Shown: positions 25,169-40,710, counted from the stretch's first letter. The stretch is DNA of 64,000 nt from Allodiplogaster sudhausi (GCA_945643635.1 CALZFC010000097.1:787001-851000), one strand, 5' to 3'. Numbers and translations: made by a program. Notes: a model not told the origin generated them from the letters alone.

Positions 25169-25732
25169 TCTCGCTCATTTTCATCTCCATACCTCCCCTT
25201 TTCTCCCGCATAGTTTCTCCGATCTCTCTTCCACTTCCTTATCTCTCCCGCCTCTCTCCTTCTTCTGAACCGATGATGCCTTCGGCTGAGCCTATGGCTC
25301 TTGGCTGAGAAAGGCGCAGCCTGGGAGCTCTTGCACGGAAGAAAGGGCCCCGCGCGCCGCCGCTTCTCCCAGGTGGGAAGCTGCTTGCTCGACACCTCTC
25401 ACACACAACTTGTACCTGGCAACCGTCTACTCTACTTGCTCACTGATATCACATCATACACAAATCAGGCACTCCTATCGGCTTACTCAAATAAGTGCAC
25501 ATAGATTGCTCTGACACAGCCAGCTTCTGAGATCCATCTGACAGCGTGTGCTGTCTGAGCCCCGACACGGACCCTACTGAGACCCTAACGAGACCCTAAC
25601 TAGCCTTACGAGACCCTGACGAGTCCCTTGAAACCCTTACGAGACCTACTCTAAGCCCTAAACGACCCTTATAAACCCAGTCCGAGCCCCCGCGACCCTC
25701 GCCTCCCTCGCACCTTCTCTATATGTCGCCGG
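23497..25732. other. Region upstream of truncated globin copy
   Basis: CT/GA tracts lie at 23,952-24,052, 24,575-24,676, 24,863-24,985 and 25,120-25,170. Between them I see no convincing exon. A GC-rich segment at 25,300-25,370 ends in CCCAG|GTGGG and could be a non-coding first exon of the globin gene. Confidence 0.4.
25561..25690 (+). repeat. Degenerate ACCCTAA-like repeats before globin start
   Basis: GAGACCCTAAC, GAGACCCTAACT, GAGACCCTGAC, ACCCTTACGAGACC, GCCCTAAACG and similar units follow each other irregularly. They resemble a telomeric unit only in part and probably lie in the 5' untranslated region. Duplicate near 43,058-43,187. Confidence 0.6.
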
Positions 25733-28700
25733 ATGCTGCCCGGCGCCCTGAGCCTGCGGCGGCGGCCCATCTCGAGTCCCTCCACGTCCTCGTCCTCCGA
25801 CCCGCAGCTCGTCCTCCGCACTCAGTCGGCGCGCCAGCGGACGCCGCGCCCTCGCGCGGCGGCCGCCGCCACCTCTGAGACTCGCTCAGCGTCCGCGCCA
25901 AGTGTCATCGCCTCGGGACTTCATGACTCCATCCAGAGACTACTCGCTTTCCTGCCACGACGCATTCACAGATGTAGGGTTGGATAGGGGTTGGAGATGC
26001 GGTTGAAGAGGCTTGTGAAATGTGTAGGCAAGAGTGCAAAGTTTCCAATGTGAGCAGAAGAATAGAGAAATCGAGAGAGAGATAAATGTAATGCGAGAAG
26101 TGAACAGTGTGATGAAGCATTCCGAAGCGCGATACGAAATATTCTAGCTGCGTGGTTTCTTTTCTCATAAGTCATGGCAGATGAAATCTTGGATTAATCT
26201 GTCTGTTTTTGTACATATGTATGTTTGAAGAGAATTATTTTTGGATAGTCTGATGACATGGGAAGACGAAAGCCCCTTCTTCTTTTATCTACCTCGATTC
26301 CATGACAGTTGTCTTTATGTGAAAAAATTAAATTCATGAATTTATTATACAAGTTGACGATCGATTCTCCCACATATGTGCAAGTATGAAGAAGAAGTAA
26401 GCAGGAATAACGATATGGAAAAAAGAAATATGCCTGGAGTGGCTATCAAGTGGCTCTTTCAGCCGTCTCATCCCAACACACGTCATCGCTGGTGTCTCCA
26501 TCCCGTGATCTGCCCGCAATCTCATCTACGAGTGAAGAGGTCTCTTATTGTTTTATATATTTTTAATATTTTTAAACCTTTTTTCCTTATTTTCCCTTCT
26601 AATCATTAGTTACTTTATTATGAAATGACTTCCTTTCTATAGTGTTAATCTATGATCTCTTATCTGTTACTATGCTATTTCACTTTTTGTTTATGCAACA
26701 TCGTATATTCATCTTCCTATTCCATATTCTTCCGTCCACTACACCATTCAGTGATGCCAACAAATATTAGAAAGGACAAAAACTCCCATATGTGTATGTA
26801 TAAAATATCAAACATTTGATTTGTACTTCACGGGGCCTTTCAAAATTATCGTCAGTTTGGTAATTTGATGACTTTCGAAACCCATATAAGCATACAAAGG
26901 CTAAACTTGACATTTTGACTCAGCCTTTTTAGTTGGAAGCACAAGTAGTTCGCTGAAGTATCTACGTGAATAGAGACATTTTCCACGTCTCTTGGCTTAT
27001 AAGAGCACAATTAAATGATATCATAGATTGCTTTATGATTCATTCTCTTACATGAATATCCCGTAAAGAACTCAGCCTCTCTCTCCTCTAAATCGCTCCT
27101 TTCAATTCTAGCACACTGATGTAATTTCCTCGTATGTATGCCATGAGTTAGCGCAATGTCTTCAAACATTGAAGGCTACTTTGTACCTTTAAAATTTCCC
27201 AGAGGTGTATAATCAAAAATGTATGTAATCAAAAGCAACATATGTACATTATAAATTTAAATTTCAATTTCAATTTAGCTAATTGTAAGAGGAATGCATT
27301 AAGCACGAAACACTCAATCGTAATATATTTTTCTGAAATTTTCACGTTCTAAAACGTAAGTTCAGGCGAAAAGGCGCGAATTCAAACGTGCTTTCAAGTT
27401 TCGAACACTTCCAATTAAAGGTCGACCTCGACTCGGGCATCGCCGAATTCGCGCATCCCCTCCAGCCATTCGTGAACGATCTGGCAGCCCGTCTAACTGA
27501 CTTGCAGGTATGTATGTATGTACATACAGACAAACATATTCTATTCTTTTATTGTGTTTTTTTTGTCCAACGCCAGACTTCTTGATACGATTCTTTAAAA
27601 AAATTTCTCTACCGCCATATGAGAAGTATAGTTGGTATTAAGCTGGTTTTTTTTATTCGTGTTTTTGCACACATTTCCCTGAAAGTTATAACTATTTGTG
27701 ACTCTCATGCCTAATCCAACTTTTGCTTCAGTCACTTATATTTCATTGATAAACGAACAATTTCTTTCCCAAGACATCATTTTGTATGCTCTGTCTCTTC
27801 TCTTCTCAGAAGCGCGCTCTTCGAGTGACGTGGAAGCGGCTGAGCGAAGCACCCAAGACATCTGGGAGAGGCACGATTCACATCATGGAAAAGGTCACTT
27901 ATCCTTCGTACAGTATCCCATAGACTAGAACTCACTTTTCTAGTGTTCACTCGTTGACAAAAAAAAGTAATGATGAGTGCTAGTGGTAGTTTCATGATAT
28001 CATACATATGTATCTTGCATGCATATTCACACTCTTACAAATAGTTAATCTTATATAATACGAATCATTTTGCTACCTATACAAACACCGGCATTCATAA
28101 CTCATTACAAAGAGATTCGTCCAAGAGACCACTCGCTAGCGCTACTGTACAATCTCGCATGTAATTGGGCCAAGTGAGCGTACTAAATAATGCATATCCA
28201 CAGCAGCTGCCAACTAATTCTCAACACGTGAAATGTTAATCAAATTTGTGTCGAAATTTGCTCACTTTCACAATACACTCTTTTTCCAAGGATTCTAGTA
28301 AAAAAAATGGTCGCTTGAACATTCTTTCCTTAAATTTGATTACCCACAAATCTTTTGAGATCCTCGAAAAGCTTGTCGAACTGGAGTCTTCTGTGCCATC
28401 ACTCTTCTACAAATCGGCATTTCTCTCCTGTGTCGAGGACCGCCGATGTTGGCGAAACCAAACTAATGAACGGTACCTCTATCTAGTCATATATTTTGAT
28501 TTCATACATTTTTATGCATGTATTGTGCCTTTTTCCCTTTATAAATTTATTTATATCGATCCTTTGATGTTTAATCTTATTAAGAAATACAATAGATTAA
28601 TGATCGCTTAATTTTATTCAGCTTAATTTTTGAATATTAAATTTCTCAGCCGTTGGGCAAAGACGATTGCAACGCTGCGAGATCACGCGCATATCCTCGT

Positions 28701-28931
28701 GACTTTTATCGACGCAATTCTACAGCTCATGTTCGACGGCGTCACCGTGCACAACGATATGCCCGACCCGGACACTATAGGTTGCTCACTAATAGATGCT
28801 TGATTTTTCCTACGCTTTAATGCTTTGTTACTACCATAAAACGCTTGCTTCTAGGCGTGCTCCACAACCGTCTCTATCCGCTCGGCTTCAACCGACGCAT
28901 GTGGCAGGTGCTCGGAGAGTGCTTTGCAGAG
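25733..28931 (+). pseudogene. Globin gene, first copy, truncated after exon 7 by the duplication
   Basis: The seven exons are 25733-25973, 26463-26539, 27421-27507, 27810-27893, 28360-28472, 28650-28780 and 28855-28931. They correspond to the first seven of the complete gene at 43,230-48,126, offset 17,497. The reading frame is open for 270 codons through ECFAE. The splice donor of exon 7 is kept, but 118 bases later the duplication junction replaces the following exons with Harbinger sequence. The last globin helices and the Ser-rich tail are lost. Such a protein would hold the haem-contact helices but not helices G and H, so a working globin is unlikely. The copy could still be transcribed. 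Confidence 0.8.
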
Positions 28932-29428
28932 GTTGGTTGCTAAGGCGATGGAAAAGAAGAAAAAAAGCAATTAACTAATATGTTAGCGAATACTGTTTCT
29001 CAAGGTCGAAGATCAATTGTTGTTTACAAAAAAAATGTTTTGCAAATTTGGCTTTTCGGAAATACTTCTTTCCAGGGAATTTTCAATAGTACACCTTTTC
29101 TACTGTATTCAGCAAAAATATGCAAGGCATACAGTAGTTTACAATGAACCGGATTCGATTCCCGATCAAAATTTTATTGCATCATTATTGCTATAGGTGC
29201 TTTCGAACACGCTACTGTTTTTCCGGAGCAAATGAAATTTCACTCTCGATGATTAGCAGAATATTCGGAATTTGATATTTATGCGTCCTTGTTAATTTTT
29301 AAACTTCGTATTTCAACTCGCTTCTGCAAATGCTTCTGCAAATGGGATAACCAATACCCCTATTTGGCTTGGGGATTTTTTTAAAGTTATTCACTCATGA
29401 ACTTTGTTTCAACTTTGTTTTACTTCAG

Positions 29429-29684
29429 CCAATGGACGGTGCCTTCAAGTACACGGAGGCGCAGTCGGACTTCCTCGTCGAGAATGTTTTCGACAATCGC
29501 CATAGTCTCTTCATGGGAAACGCCAAACGGGGAAAAGAAGATAACAAGAGAAGGAACGACATATGGCGGAAATTGAAAATCGCTTCTTGTTGAAGTTCCG
29601 CATCCACCGGCCTGTCGAGTCCTTGAAGGATCATCTAAAGTATCGTAAGATGACTTTGAAAGGGAAAACTGCGAAGTGGAATAA
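29429..29684 (+). pseudogene. Myb/SANT-like exon, second copy
   Basis: Identical in sequence to 11,920-12,175 as far as read, including the frameshift that stops the first frame at 29,593. Confidence 0.5.
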
Positions 29685-30139
29685 GTATGCTTCTTTCGTC
29701 ATTTGATTTCTGCTTGTTCGTTTTGCATTCATTTCATTCCATTTTAGTATATTTTTTTTATGAATCTGACCTGAGAGCAGGAAAGTTTTGTTGCTCTAGA
29801 TATCTATCAGCAACTGGCGGCGGCTTTTTTTAGAGAAGAAAGAACTGTATTGATTATAGTGTCAACTGTATTGCATTTCGTTTGCAAGTTTTCTTCTTAT
29901 CAATAGAATATAACGGAAGTTATTTAATAGACGGTATTAATGGTACTTAATTGACGTTATTAATAGAACTTAATATAGGCATATTACGGTTCTTAGAGAA
30001 ATAATTTAATTGCATTTAAGTACAGATTGTTCCATTTCAGTGACTTGCGTTGGCGTTTCTTTTTTAAAATAAAATGTTATCAAAGAATGGTTCTTTTCAA
30101 AAGTTTCAACGATTATTTATCGTACTCAATTCATTTGCA

Positions 30140-31443
<1,304 letters not shown>

Positions 31444-31677
31444 CTGTTGAAGCTTGCTGAGTGAGACTAGGAAGAACCGCCGCTTCTGCTCGAGGACAGG
31501 ACAGGAAGTAAATCTCTGCCACCCGTCAGATAGTGATAGGTGGAGGAAGAAGGTGATAGGTGGGGGAAGAAGGTGCCGGGGCGACATGGGGAGGTGGCGG
31601 TAGCTCCCCGAGTTCTCCCCCCAAAAAAACGACACTTTACTACGGCGGCTGTTGTTCCCGCATCGCATCCACTCATC

Positions 31678-33367
31678 TTAAGAGAGGATGTCAGTAAGAC
31701 TCGAGCAGGGCCCTATTATGTCCTGCCCTAGGATTTTTTTTTCGAATTTCTTAACCAAAATTGATTATAGTATGCAACTCGACATGGTGAACACAATAGG
31801 CTGTATTTCAAAGTAGAAAAAATTTTTCCGCGCGAGACCCAGTACCGTAATCTTATAAATTCGATTGGTCATAAGTCGCTTCAAACTTATTATTAGACAA
31901 CCATCGAGCTATCATTGGATAGCTTATTGAACGGGCTTTAATTTCGATCTTGGAAGATATTTTCGAAAAATTTGAATTTGGCCCTAAAACACGGCCCTAA
32001 ACATTTTCGAAGGCGGTTTTTACCGAAAATAAGTATGTTATGTTCATTTCGCTACAACCGCTCCTGGATAGGCTTATAGTACGTGAAATTTGCTACAACA
32101 TATATCTCTTTCAATAGAATTGAAGGTCTCGCTCTTAGGTTCCCAAACGCTTGAACATGATCCTGTGTAAACTGCAACACCGTGCAAGCGCATTCTTCGA
32201 TCCATAACTGCGCTCAATGTCAATATTACAAAATCGTAAGTTTATCATCAAAGAGGTCTCACGGAGATCTTTAAATGTGACATACATTATTTTATTGAAA
32301 AGTTTCAATTTATATGGGAAATTTCGTTATGTACAATTAGAAGGCTTAAAAAACTACTTTAAAAACATTTTCGGCTGTCGAAACATGCATCATAAGAAAG
32401 AGGATGAAATTTGGTGCAAGATGAACCCCTTTCAATGGAATTCCATGCATACGATCCTTTGTTATAAATCATAAAAGTAGGTGCCAATAGCGTCGTTGTC
32501 ATTTCGCCCAAGAATTCACATTTTAGGTTATTCGAGTTAGAATATTCCAATCCTTTTTTCTACACCTTTTAAATAAGGCCTTGTTATCCAACTCTTATGT
32601 CTTATAACAAAAGATCGTATGCATGGAATTCCATTGAAAGGAGTTCATCTTGCACCAAATTTGATCCTCTTTCTTATGATGCATGTTTCGACAATCGAGA
32701 ATGTTTTTAAAGTAGTTGTTTCAGCCTTCAAATTGTACATAACGAAATTTCCCATATAAATTGAAAATTTTCAATAAAATAATGTATGTAACATTTGAAG
32801 ATCTCCGTGAGAGCTCTTAGATGATATATTTACGATTTTGTAATATTAACATGGATCGAAGAATGCGCTTGCACGGTGTTACAGTTCACACAGGATCATG
32901 TTTAAGCGTTTGGGAACCTAAGAGCGAGACCTTCAATTCTTTTGAAAGAGATATATGTTGTAGCAAATTTCACGTACTTTAAGCCTATCCAGGAACGGTT
33001 GTAGCGAAATGAACATAAAATACTTAATTTCGGTAAAAACCACCTTCGAAAATGTTTAGGGCCGTGTTTTAGGGCAAAATTCAAATTTTTCGAAAATATC
33101 TTCCGGGATCGAAATTAAAGCCCGTTCAATAAGCTATCCAATGATAGCTCGATGGTTGTCTAATAATAAGTTTGAAGCGACTTATGACCAATCGAATTTA
33201 TAAGATTACGGTACTGGGTCTCGCGCGGAAAAATTTTTTCACCTTTGAAATACAGCCTATTGTGTTCACCACGTCTAGTTGCATACTATAATCAATTTTG
33301 GTTAAGAAATTCGAAAAAAAATTCCTAGGGCAGGCCTTGATCGAACCATACTGACAGGCTCTCTTAA
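31678..33367. mobile_element. Second foldback element, duplicate copy
   Basis: Copy of 14,172-15,861 at offset 17,506, with TTAA at both ends and the same mismatches between arms. It arose by the tandem duplication, not by transposition. Confidence 0.85.
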
Positions 33368-33645
33368 GGCCCTCGGATTTCTGCGGCTGGTCGTCGTTCC
33401 CTTTGTCCCCCTCCTGGCAGAGTCCGGCGGTGATCGAGGAGTAGAAGGATTGAAAAGGAGTACGACCAGTGAGAGTGCAGGGAGAGAGCTAGGCGAGAGA
33501 GATAAAAGAGTCCTGGAGGACTCGTGAGAGATGCAGCAAAGTGGTTGCTGGCGATAGCGTCTCGCCGTACGATATCTGACGCTAGTGTGAGCGGCCACTT
33601 TGGTGAGAGAGAAAACCCCTTGTAATCATTCTTTTGTGGCGAGGA

Positions 33646-34232
33646 CCACAGATTACAACTGCTGCTGCTTCCTTTTCATCCAATGTCTCGCAATCAGCTA
33701 TGTACATACAACATGTCAATGAGATTCGTCCTTTTATGCGCCCAGACACTTCCATTTACTTTTACTTCACAACTGTCGCTGTTTTCGCCTTCAGTTTGTT
33801 TTTCTCATGCTGAATATCTGAATATTTCCTCTCATATCTCACATCTTTCCTTTTTGCTGTCTATCCGTCACGTGAAATGACACACGGTTCCTATGTATTT
33901 ATTCAACAGCGCAACCTTCAACTTCTCCCTCGTTCGTGTTCCTCTCACGTACATCTCTATCAAGTTTTCGCATTACATATTTTACGCGACCGACCTAGTC
34001 TTTGAGCCAAGAGCAACGATTATTTTTAGTAATTACAGGAGACGAGAGAGAGAGAGGGAGAGAAAGAAAGAGTGTGAGTGATGGATAGAGAGAGAGGGAG
34101 ATAGAGAGACAGCGATATGCAGCTGCCTACAAAAGCTTCTTTCGCAGCCGTTCAGAACATCCCGCCTTCGAACTTCAACAACCACCTCAACCTCGCCTAC
34201 ATCTTCTCCATCAACAACAATCGATTCCAGCA
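33646..34232 (+). promoter_or_regulatory. Conserved upstream block of the broken secretory gene, second copy
   Basis: Copy of 16,140-16,726; TACAAAAG lies at 34,128-34,135. Confidence 0.5.
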
Positions 34233-34935
34233 ATGCGAGCTGCACTCCTCACCCTCTGTGTCGCCGCTGTCGCTCTAGGTTTCATCATTTTATTATGCCG
34301 ATTTTTTAAATTTTATTATTTCCTATTATTCCAGAAATAATAATTAAATGTATTATATGCGTAAATTCTAAATAGTAAATATTACTCGGGTAGAACGCTT
34401 AATACTTTACTTCAGGTGACTCAAGCGAAGGTGGCGGCGACGACGGAACTTACGATGGTGGAAGCGACTTCTCGTCCTCCGCGAGCGGTTCCCACGAAAC
34501 GAGTAGCAGCTACGGCAGCGTTCGCGTCACTTCATACGCCGCCGCGCCACAGCCCTATAGGGGGCTACTTATTCATATGGCGGAGGTTCTTATGGCTCGC
34601 CGAGGCCTCTCCCGGCGGTCCCCAGCTCTTTCACCTCATACGGAGCAGCCCAGCCTCTGCTGCCCTCAACGGCCACGTATTCCTCAGGAATCCCTTGCGG
34701 CACTCCAATGCCGTTGACAGCCGGCGGCATCTCATACGGCGCACTAACGCCTGCCCAAGCGGCCGTGCCATGCTATGGCGCTGCTGGCTCTTATGGTAGC
34801 AGCGCCGTACCCATCGCGGCCGCTCAGGTGCCCACAGGAGCGTACGGATCGAGTGGCACGGCTTTCCAAACAAATCCAGGAGGCTACGGCCGGTAGGCCG
34901 GCAGCAGTGTCTATGGTCGACCAGGACGGCGCTGA
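34233..34935 (+). pseudogene. Frameshifted secretory gene, second copy
   Basis: The exons 34233-34278 and 34416-34935 carry the same frameshift and the same stops (34,715 in the signal-peptide frame, 34,894 in the ancestral frame) as 16,727-17,429. Both lesions therefore predate the tandem duplication. Confidence 0.8.
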
Positions 34936-35134
34936 TCTCTTTTGGCGAATAATATTCTGGAATTTGATTTGTTATCACTTCATCAGAATTATCCATGTAC
35001 AGTTTATGGAAATCTCTTATCTTTCGCGGAAAGTGTTTGAAAGTTATATATGTGATGGACCTTGCAGAGTAAAGTGAGCTTCATTCTAAAAAGAAGTTTT
35101 AAGTCGTTTGTATAATTAGGCAATATATATATAC

Positions 35135-35183
<49 letters not shown>

Positions 35184-35723
35184 TCCTTCATTAAATACAT
35201 TATTTACCATTTACTACCTACTTCTTGATATGTAATCAAGGTAACCTTGATGACACTAACCAAGAGACAGAAACAAGTTTCCCATCGGGAACATTATCGG
35301 CTTGTTTTCGTTTCGTAAAGTTGTGAGACGATTTGTAACGTGTCTGTTTGAACGTACAGAGATATGTAAATGGCCTTCACAATGGTCAAACCACAGTGTC
35401 GGAAGTTATGAGAAACAGTTTAAACTTATTGACTGCATATCGATGCCAGTGATTTTAATATTTTAATATATAATAAATATCTACTATATGTACATGAAGC
35501 TTAACAGTCATTGGTTGCAAAGGTATTGTCAAACAAGATAGCCACTTCCTTGCGTTCCACTGACATTTGAGAAGAGAGCCCGTCCAAAGGGCTCAATAAC
35601 TTTCCGTCGATGTCACGAATGCCAGTCTTTGGACGAGACCGCCGTTCAAAGGAGAAGATGCCGACATGACCGCGATTATGACACTGAACACCTGGTCGCT
35701 TCGTGCTTCACGCATTCTTTTCC

Positions 35724-35757
<34 letters not shown>

Positions 35758-35777
35758 CTCTCTCTCAATCTCTCTAC

Positions 35778-35818
<41 letters not shown>

Positions 35819-36055
35819 ACCCTCTCTCTTTCTTTCCCTCTCTATCTCGCTCTCTCTCTCTCTTTCTCTCTCTCTCGCTCTCTCTATTCTACTCGTGTTC
35901 AAAGAGTGCGCATGAGACACTAAAAGTGTGGCAGACGCCGCCTGGAGCACTCGACGAATCAAGCGTGCACCTCAACGGCGACTTTATGACACGGCAGATC
36001 TCGCCAAGCGGACAGAATGAATAGAGAAATAAAGAACAGAAATAAAGAACATTCG

Positions 36056-36096
<41 letters not shown>

Positions 36097-36869
36097 AAGA
36101 GGAACTAGAGGGAGAAAGAGAGAGAGAAGAGAGAGAGATAAAGAGAAAGAGGAACGGGAGAGGTCGGGATATAAAACAAGGAAGTCAAGTCGGAAAAGCG
36201 ACGAAACAATTTCGACTCACTCGGGCGACGTCGTCTGTCATTTTTGCTTTTAGTTTTCATTTGATCGCTTTTATGTGCAATGTGCACTCTTCGTTCTTTT
36301 TGCACTTCTCAGGGTCAAGAGGGAGCAAGAATGCATATCATATGTATCTCGGCCAGCATTCTTATCTCTTGTTGCCTTGTTTTTCTCTACCTCTCCCTCT
36401 CTCATATTTTCTGTTATCTCTTTCTCTCTCTCTCTCTTCTCGCTCTCTCTCTTCTTCTTCTTCTCTCTACATCTCTCTCTCTCTCACTTCTTCTCTTTGC
36501 ATCTATCTCTCTCTCTCTCTCTCTTTCTCTCTTGCTCTCTCTCTCACTTCTTCTCTCTGTATCTCTCTCTCTCTCTTTCTCAATTGTATGCCATGACGAT
36601 TTCATGACTCTTGCCACGCAATGGGGGTACTATTGCAACAAGTGCTTCTGTTCATGGCAGGCGGCCCCACCGGACAGAGGTCGTGTTAGTTTTCAAGCGT
36701 CAGCCACGCGACTCCTGGCAGAAAGCTGAACTGCCATTCTCTTTTTCTCTCGCCTCCTCTTTCCCTTACACTGTTTCTCTCTCTCTCTCTCACTTTCTCT
36801 CAGTCCCTCTTTCATCTCTGTATCACTTCTCACCTGCTGTATTCAAACATCTTTCTCTTCTCCCTCTTA

Positions 36870-36900
<31 letters not shown>

Positions 36901-38398
36901 CTCCCCGTCGCCTCGCCCTCTACCATTCTCTCTCTACATATATTTCTCTCTTTCCCTCTCTCTCTCTCTCGTGTTTCGGGTGGCTTAATTCTGGCGCGAC
37001 GGGCGCAACCTCCAACATGGATATAAGCCCAACAGCCAGCCATCATCAGTATTCCTGGCATGTCTTTCTTTCTTGGTCTTCAACTTGGCGACAATTCTAC
37101 ATATTAACAGCTTTGAATCATGTGGCTTTTTTCAAAGATCGAGACATGAAAAATATTCTACATTTGTTTATGGCTAGTCTTTCTTAGTATTCCTTGTGGT
37201 GTAACCTTTCGGCGAGCGTTGAGAAATTGAAGGACGATGATATAGTGACAGTTAGTGGTTATTATTATTATTATTATTATGCTGTTTTTTTCATACGATG
37301 GATTCCTGACAGTTTATCTCTTCTTCTGACAACTCGGTTTTCTTTTGAAGTAGCGAAACTGAAAACGAGAGTAAAAGAGAGAGAGAGAGGAAGAAATTAA
37401 TAAATAGACAACGAAGAAAAGATAGTGAGAGGTAGCGAAGTGGAGATGGCCTCTGCCAGATTTTAGATACCCTTTTGATATCCACTACCCACGCACCCTC
37501 TCTCCGCCTCTGTCTGTCTCTCTCTCTCTCTCTCGTCCTCCGCCCATCTGTGTATTCGATTTCGGCTTTCCTCACATTTCTTATCAGGGTGGCGTACTGG
37601 TAGGCCCTCAGAAATCTTATGCAAAGAAAGAGAGAGTGAGAGCACAAAAAAAACATTGTTTGATATCTTAAATGAAATTTTATCAAACAATGTTGTTTCA
37701 AACAATTTTCCTTTGCGTGAGAGAGAGAAAGAGAGAGAAAGAGAGAGAGAGGGAGAGGGAGAGAAAGAGAGTATGTAAGCGAGTGTGGCACAGAGTTCAA
37801 AATTGCGAGTCTTCGAAGATTAAGAGAGTTATAATGGCTGTCGCCCTCGCATTGTTAGTATCCGGAGCGATCACAAGGAGTTCATGTGAAAGTGGGCAGC
37901 AGAGTTGAAAGAGGACAGGGGCGGGGGGGGGGGGACCTTGGACCTCTTTCGCTGGCACGGGAAGCCCCCCCTCCCCCCCCCCTATACCATCCCCCCTCTC
38001 AGATGAGGCAATACACTCGTCATTCTTGTGTGGTTGAAGGCGGTCGTCCACATATCCACTCTCTTTCGCCCGGTCACCATAGCCCCCGCCAGGGCGGCTT
38101 TTGCATTCCAGATAGGAGTTGGCAAAGACCGGAAGGATGAGCATGCTTTTTCTTCCTTCTCTCTCTCTCTCTCTCTCGCTCTCTCTCTCTCTTTCTCTCT
38201 CCTCTCCCTATTTCTCTTTCCGCCTCCCAATTTCAGGCTCTACGCCTCTGGTTCTCTCTCTCTCTCTCCATCCCCATCTGCAAAGATCAGGGAAGAAAAG
38301 GTAAAAAGTATCACTTGCAACAATTTATTTTTTCAAGTATTAACCTCACCTGGATCTTCATCATCTCTTTTCCTTCTCATTTCTTTTGTCTTCTCACT

Positions 38399-38439
<41 letters not shown>

Positions 38440-40093
38440 GTTCTCTCTCGGTCTCTCTCTCTCTCTCTCTGTCTCTCTCCCTCACTCTCTCTTTCTCGAT
38501 ATGCCTACTCATTCCTTTTATCCCTTTTTGTTTATTTATTCTGTTATTTGACTCCGCTCATAGCGTTCTTAGCCGTTTTCGTTCTTTCTCCTTTCTGACG
38601 AATCTTGGCTACTTTATGCCTCCAATGAGCACGTATTGTTACTGCTATAATTAGGTTCTTCGCCAATTCATGTCATATGTTAACTAGTATAGAGATAAAG
38701 TTTTTACACATTACTCACAAACTAAATTTCTACCAATTGAATTGTAATATTTTTCCTCTCGTGCTTATGTTAGCGGATAGTAACTCCTTGTGTTAGCTGA
38801 CCATGAAAAGAAGAAGCCAGCCATGAATTCAAGGTTTTCTTCTTCATCATTCTTTCATATATTTACACACACACACTTTGATTTTTGTTCTTTAGGATAT
38901 GTCGCTTTAATTAATTTTTTTCCCTTCAGGTGTCCAGCTCACATTTCCTTGTTAACCGCTCTTTCTTAATATCGTAAATTATAATTATTATAAAAATGAT
39001 TATGGCAATTACTAAAAAAAATGAGCACAATAATGCATTCATGAACTTTTTTCATGCTTGAAAACCAGGAACAGAAAAAAATATGGGAGATAATCGGTTG
39101 CTTTTCCACTCGAGTAGCATTCATGTCCACGGCTGCTTTGTCCAGGTCGTCAGGGGTCTCTCTCTCACTCTCTTGCCTCTCGGTCTCTCCTTCTCTCTCT
39201 CTCTCTCTCTCTTCTCTGTCCCTCTCACGTTCTCCATCACTCTCGCGTGCGCTCGCTTTCTGGTAGAGGTGTCGATTCGGCGCAATTTACGAGTCTCTCC
39301 TTCAGTCTGGGCAATCTGGAACCGCTACGCCATGTTATTCTTCGGGGAGACCCCATCTTCAATATTATCATTTGGATACTAATTTTCAAAAAAATAAAAT
39401 TAAAACCGTTGATGTAAACAAATAAATAATATATATAAATTTTGTCCATTATTTTCCCAAGCCAAAAAACCATAGTTTGGAATTGGTACGCCAATGTATC
39501 CAATTGTCATTGATTTCATTAGGATAATTTTACCTTCTGAAAATCACTCTCTCACTCGCTATTTTCAACCTCCCTTTCTTTGCTCTCTCGCTTTTTTCTC
39601 TCTCTCACTCGTCTCTCTATATTCACCTCTCTGCCTCCCTTTCTATCCCTCTCGTTCTCTCTCTTCTCTCTATATTTCCACCTCTCTCTCAGTATCTTTC
39701 TCTCCTCTCTCTCTCTCTCTCTCTCTGAGCATTGACAGAGCAACAGCTTCACCAAACCATATTTTCTCCTCATATGAAGAAATCCGTGAAAGATCGTTGG
39801 ACAGTAGAGAGGGTAGTAGAATGGGGGATTGAAGAGGGAGAGGGAAAAAGACTTAGAGAGAGTGACACGGGTAGAGAAGTAGAGAGAGAGATTGACAGAA
39901 GGAGAGAAGTATAGAGTGTGTAAAGAGCGAGGGGCTTAGAGGAACTTCGACTTTTCACACCGTTCCATGCCATCAGAGAGAAGTCTCATTCGCTTCCGCC
40001 TCACTGTCCTCCTAGGGCATGTTTCGGCAAGCAAGTGGGAAGTACGCCCACCCATGGTTCTCCATGCTAGACTCTCTTCTTACTCCATTGACC

Positions 40094-40134
<41 letters not shown>

Positions 40135-40710
40135 ATCCCTGGACTCTTTCGTCTCTCTTTCTCCATTTCACAACTCATGTTGCTAAAGTCCGTGGATTTC
40201 TGGTTTTCTGGTCGAATGCGATTGGCAATGCCGAAATCAGAGACTCCGGAGCCGGCTGCAGTCATTGAGAGAGTGTACACCATGGAGGGCATTTCCTCCT
40301 TATTTTTCACCATTTCGTAAATTGTTACGAAATTTCTTGATGCCGGCGGCAACATGTTTAAAAATGTTTATTATTATAATTCATTAATTTATTGATTTTT
40401 TTGATTGTTTCTCTTTCTCTTAATTTATCCCCTTCTTTTTTGTTCGTTTCCAATTCCATCGCATTATTTATTCTTTAGCTTTCAATCTTATTCAAGAATA
40501 TGCATTGTAATGGGCTATTCACTTGACTATTTTAAATGTAAAAATCATTAGCACACCTTTTTCGTAAATACCTTTTTCATTGAAACAATTTTTGGGAAAT
40601 ATGTTCATAATTCCGCAATTTTTTATAGCTTGCTCATCAGGCTCTTAGTTTCGTTTTTAATTCAAAGAGAGAACAGTCTTATTTTCAACGACAAAGAAAA
40701 AATAGTTTTG

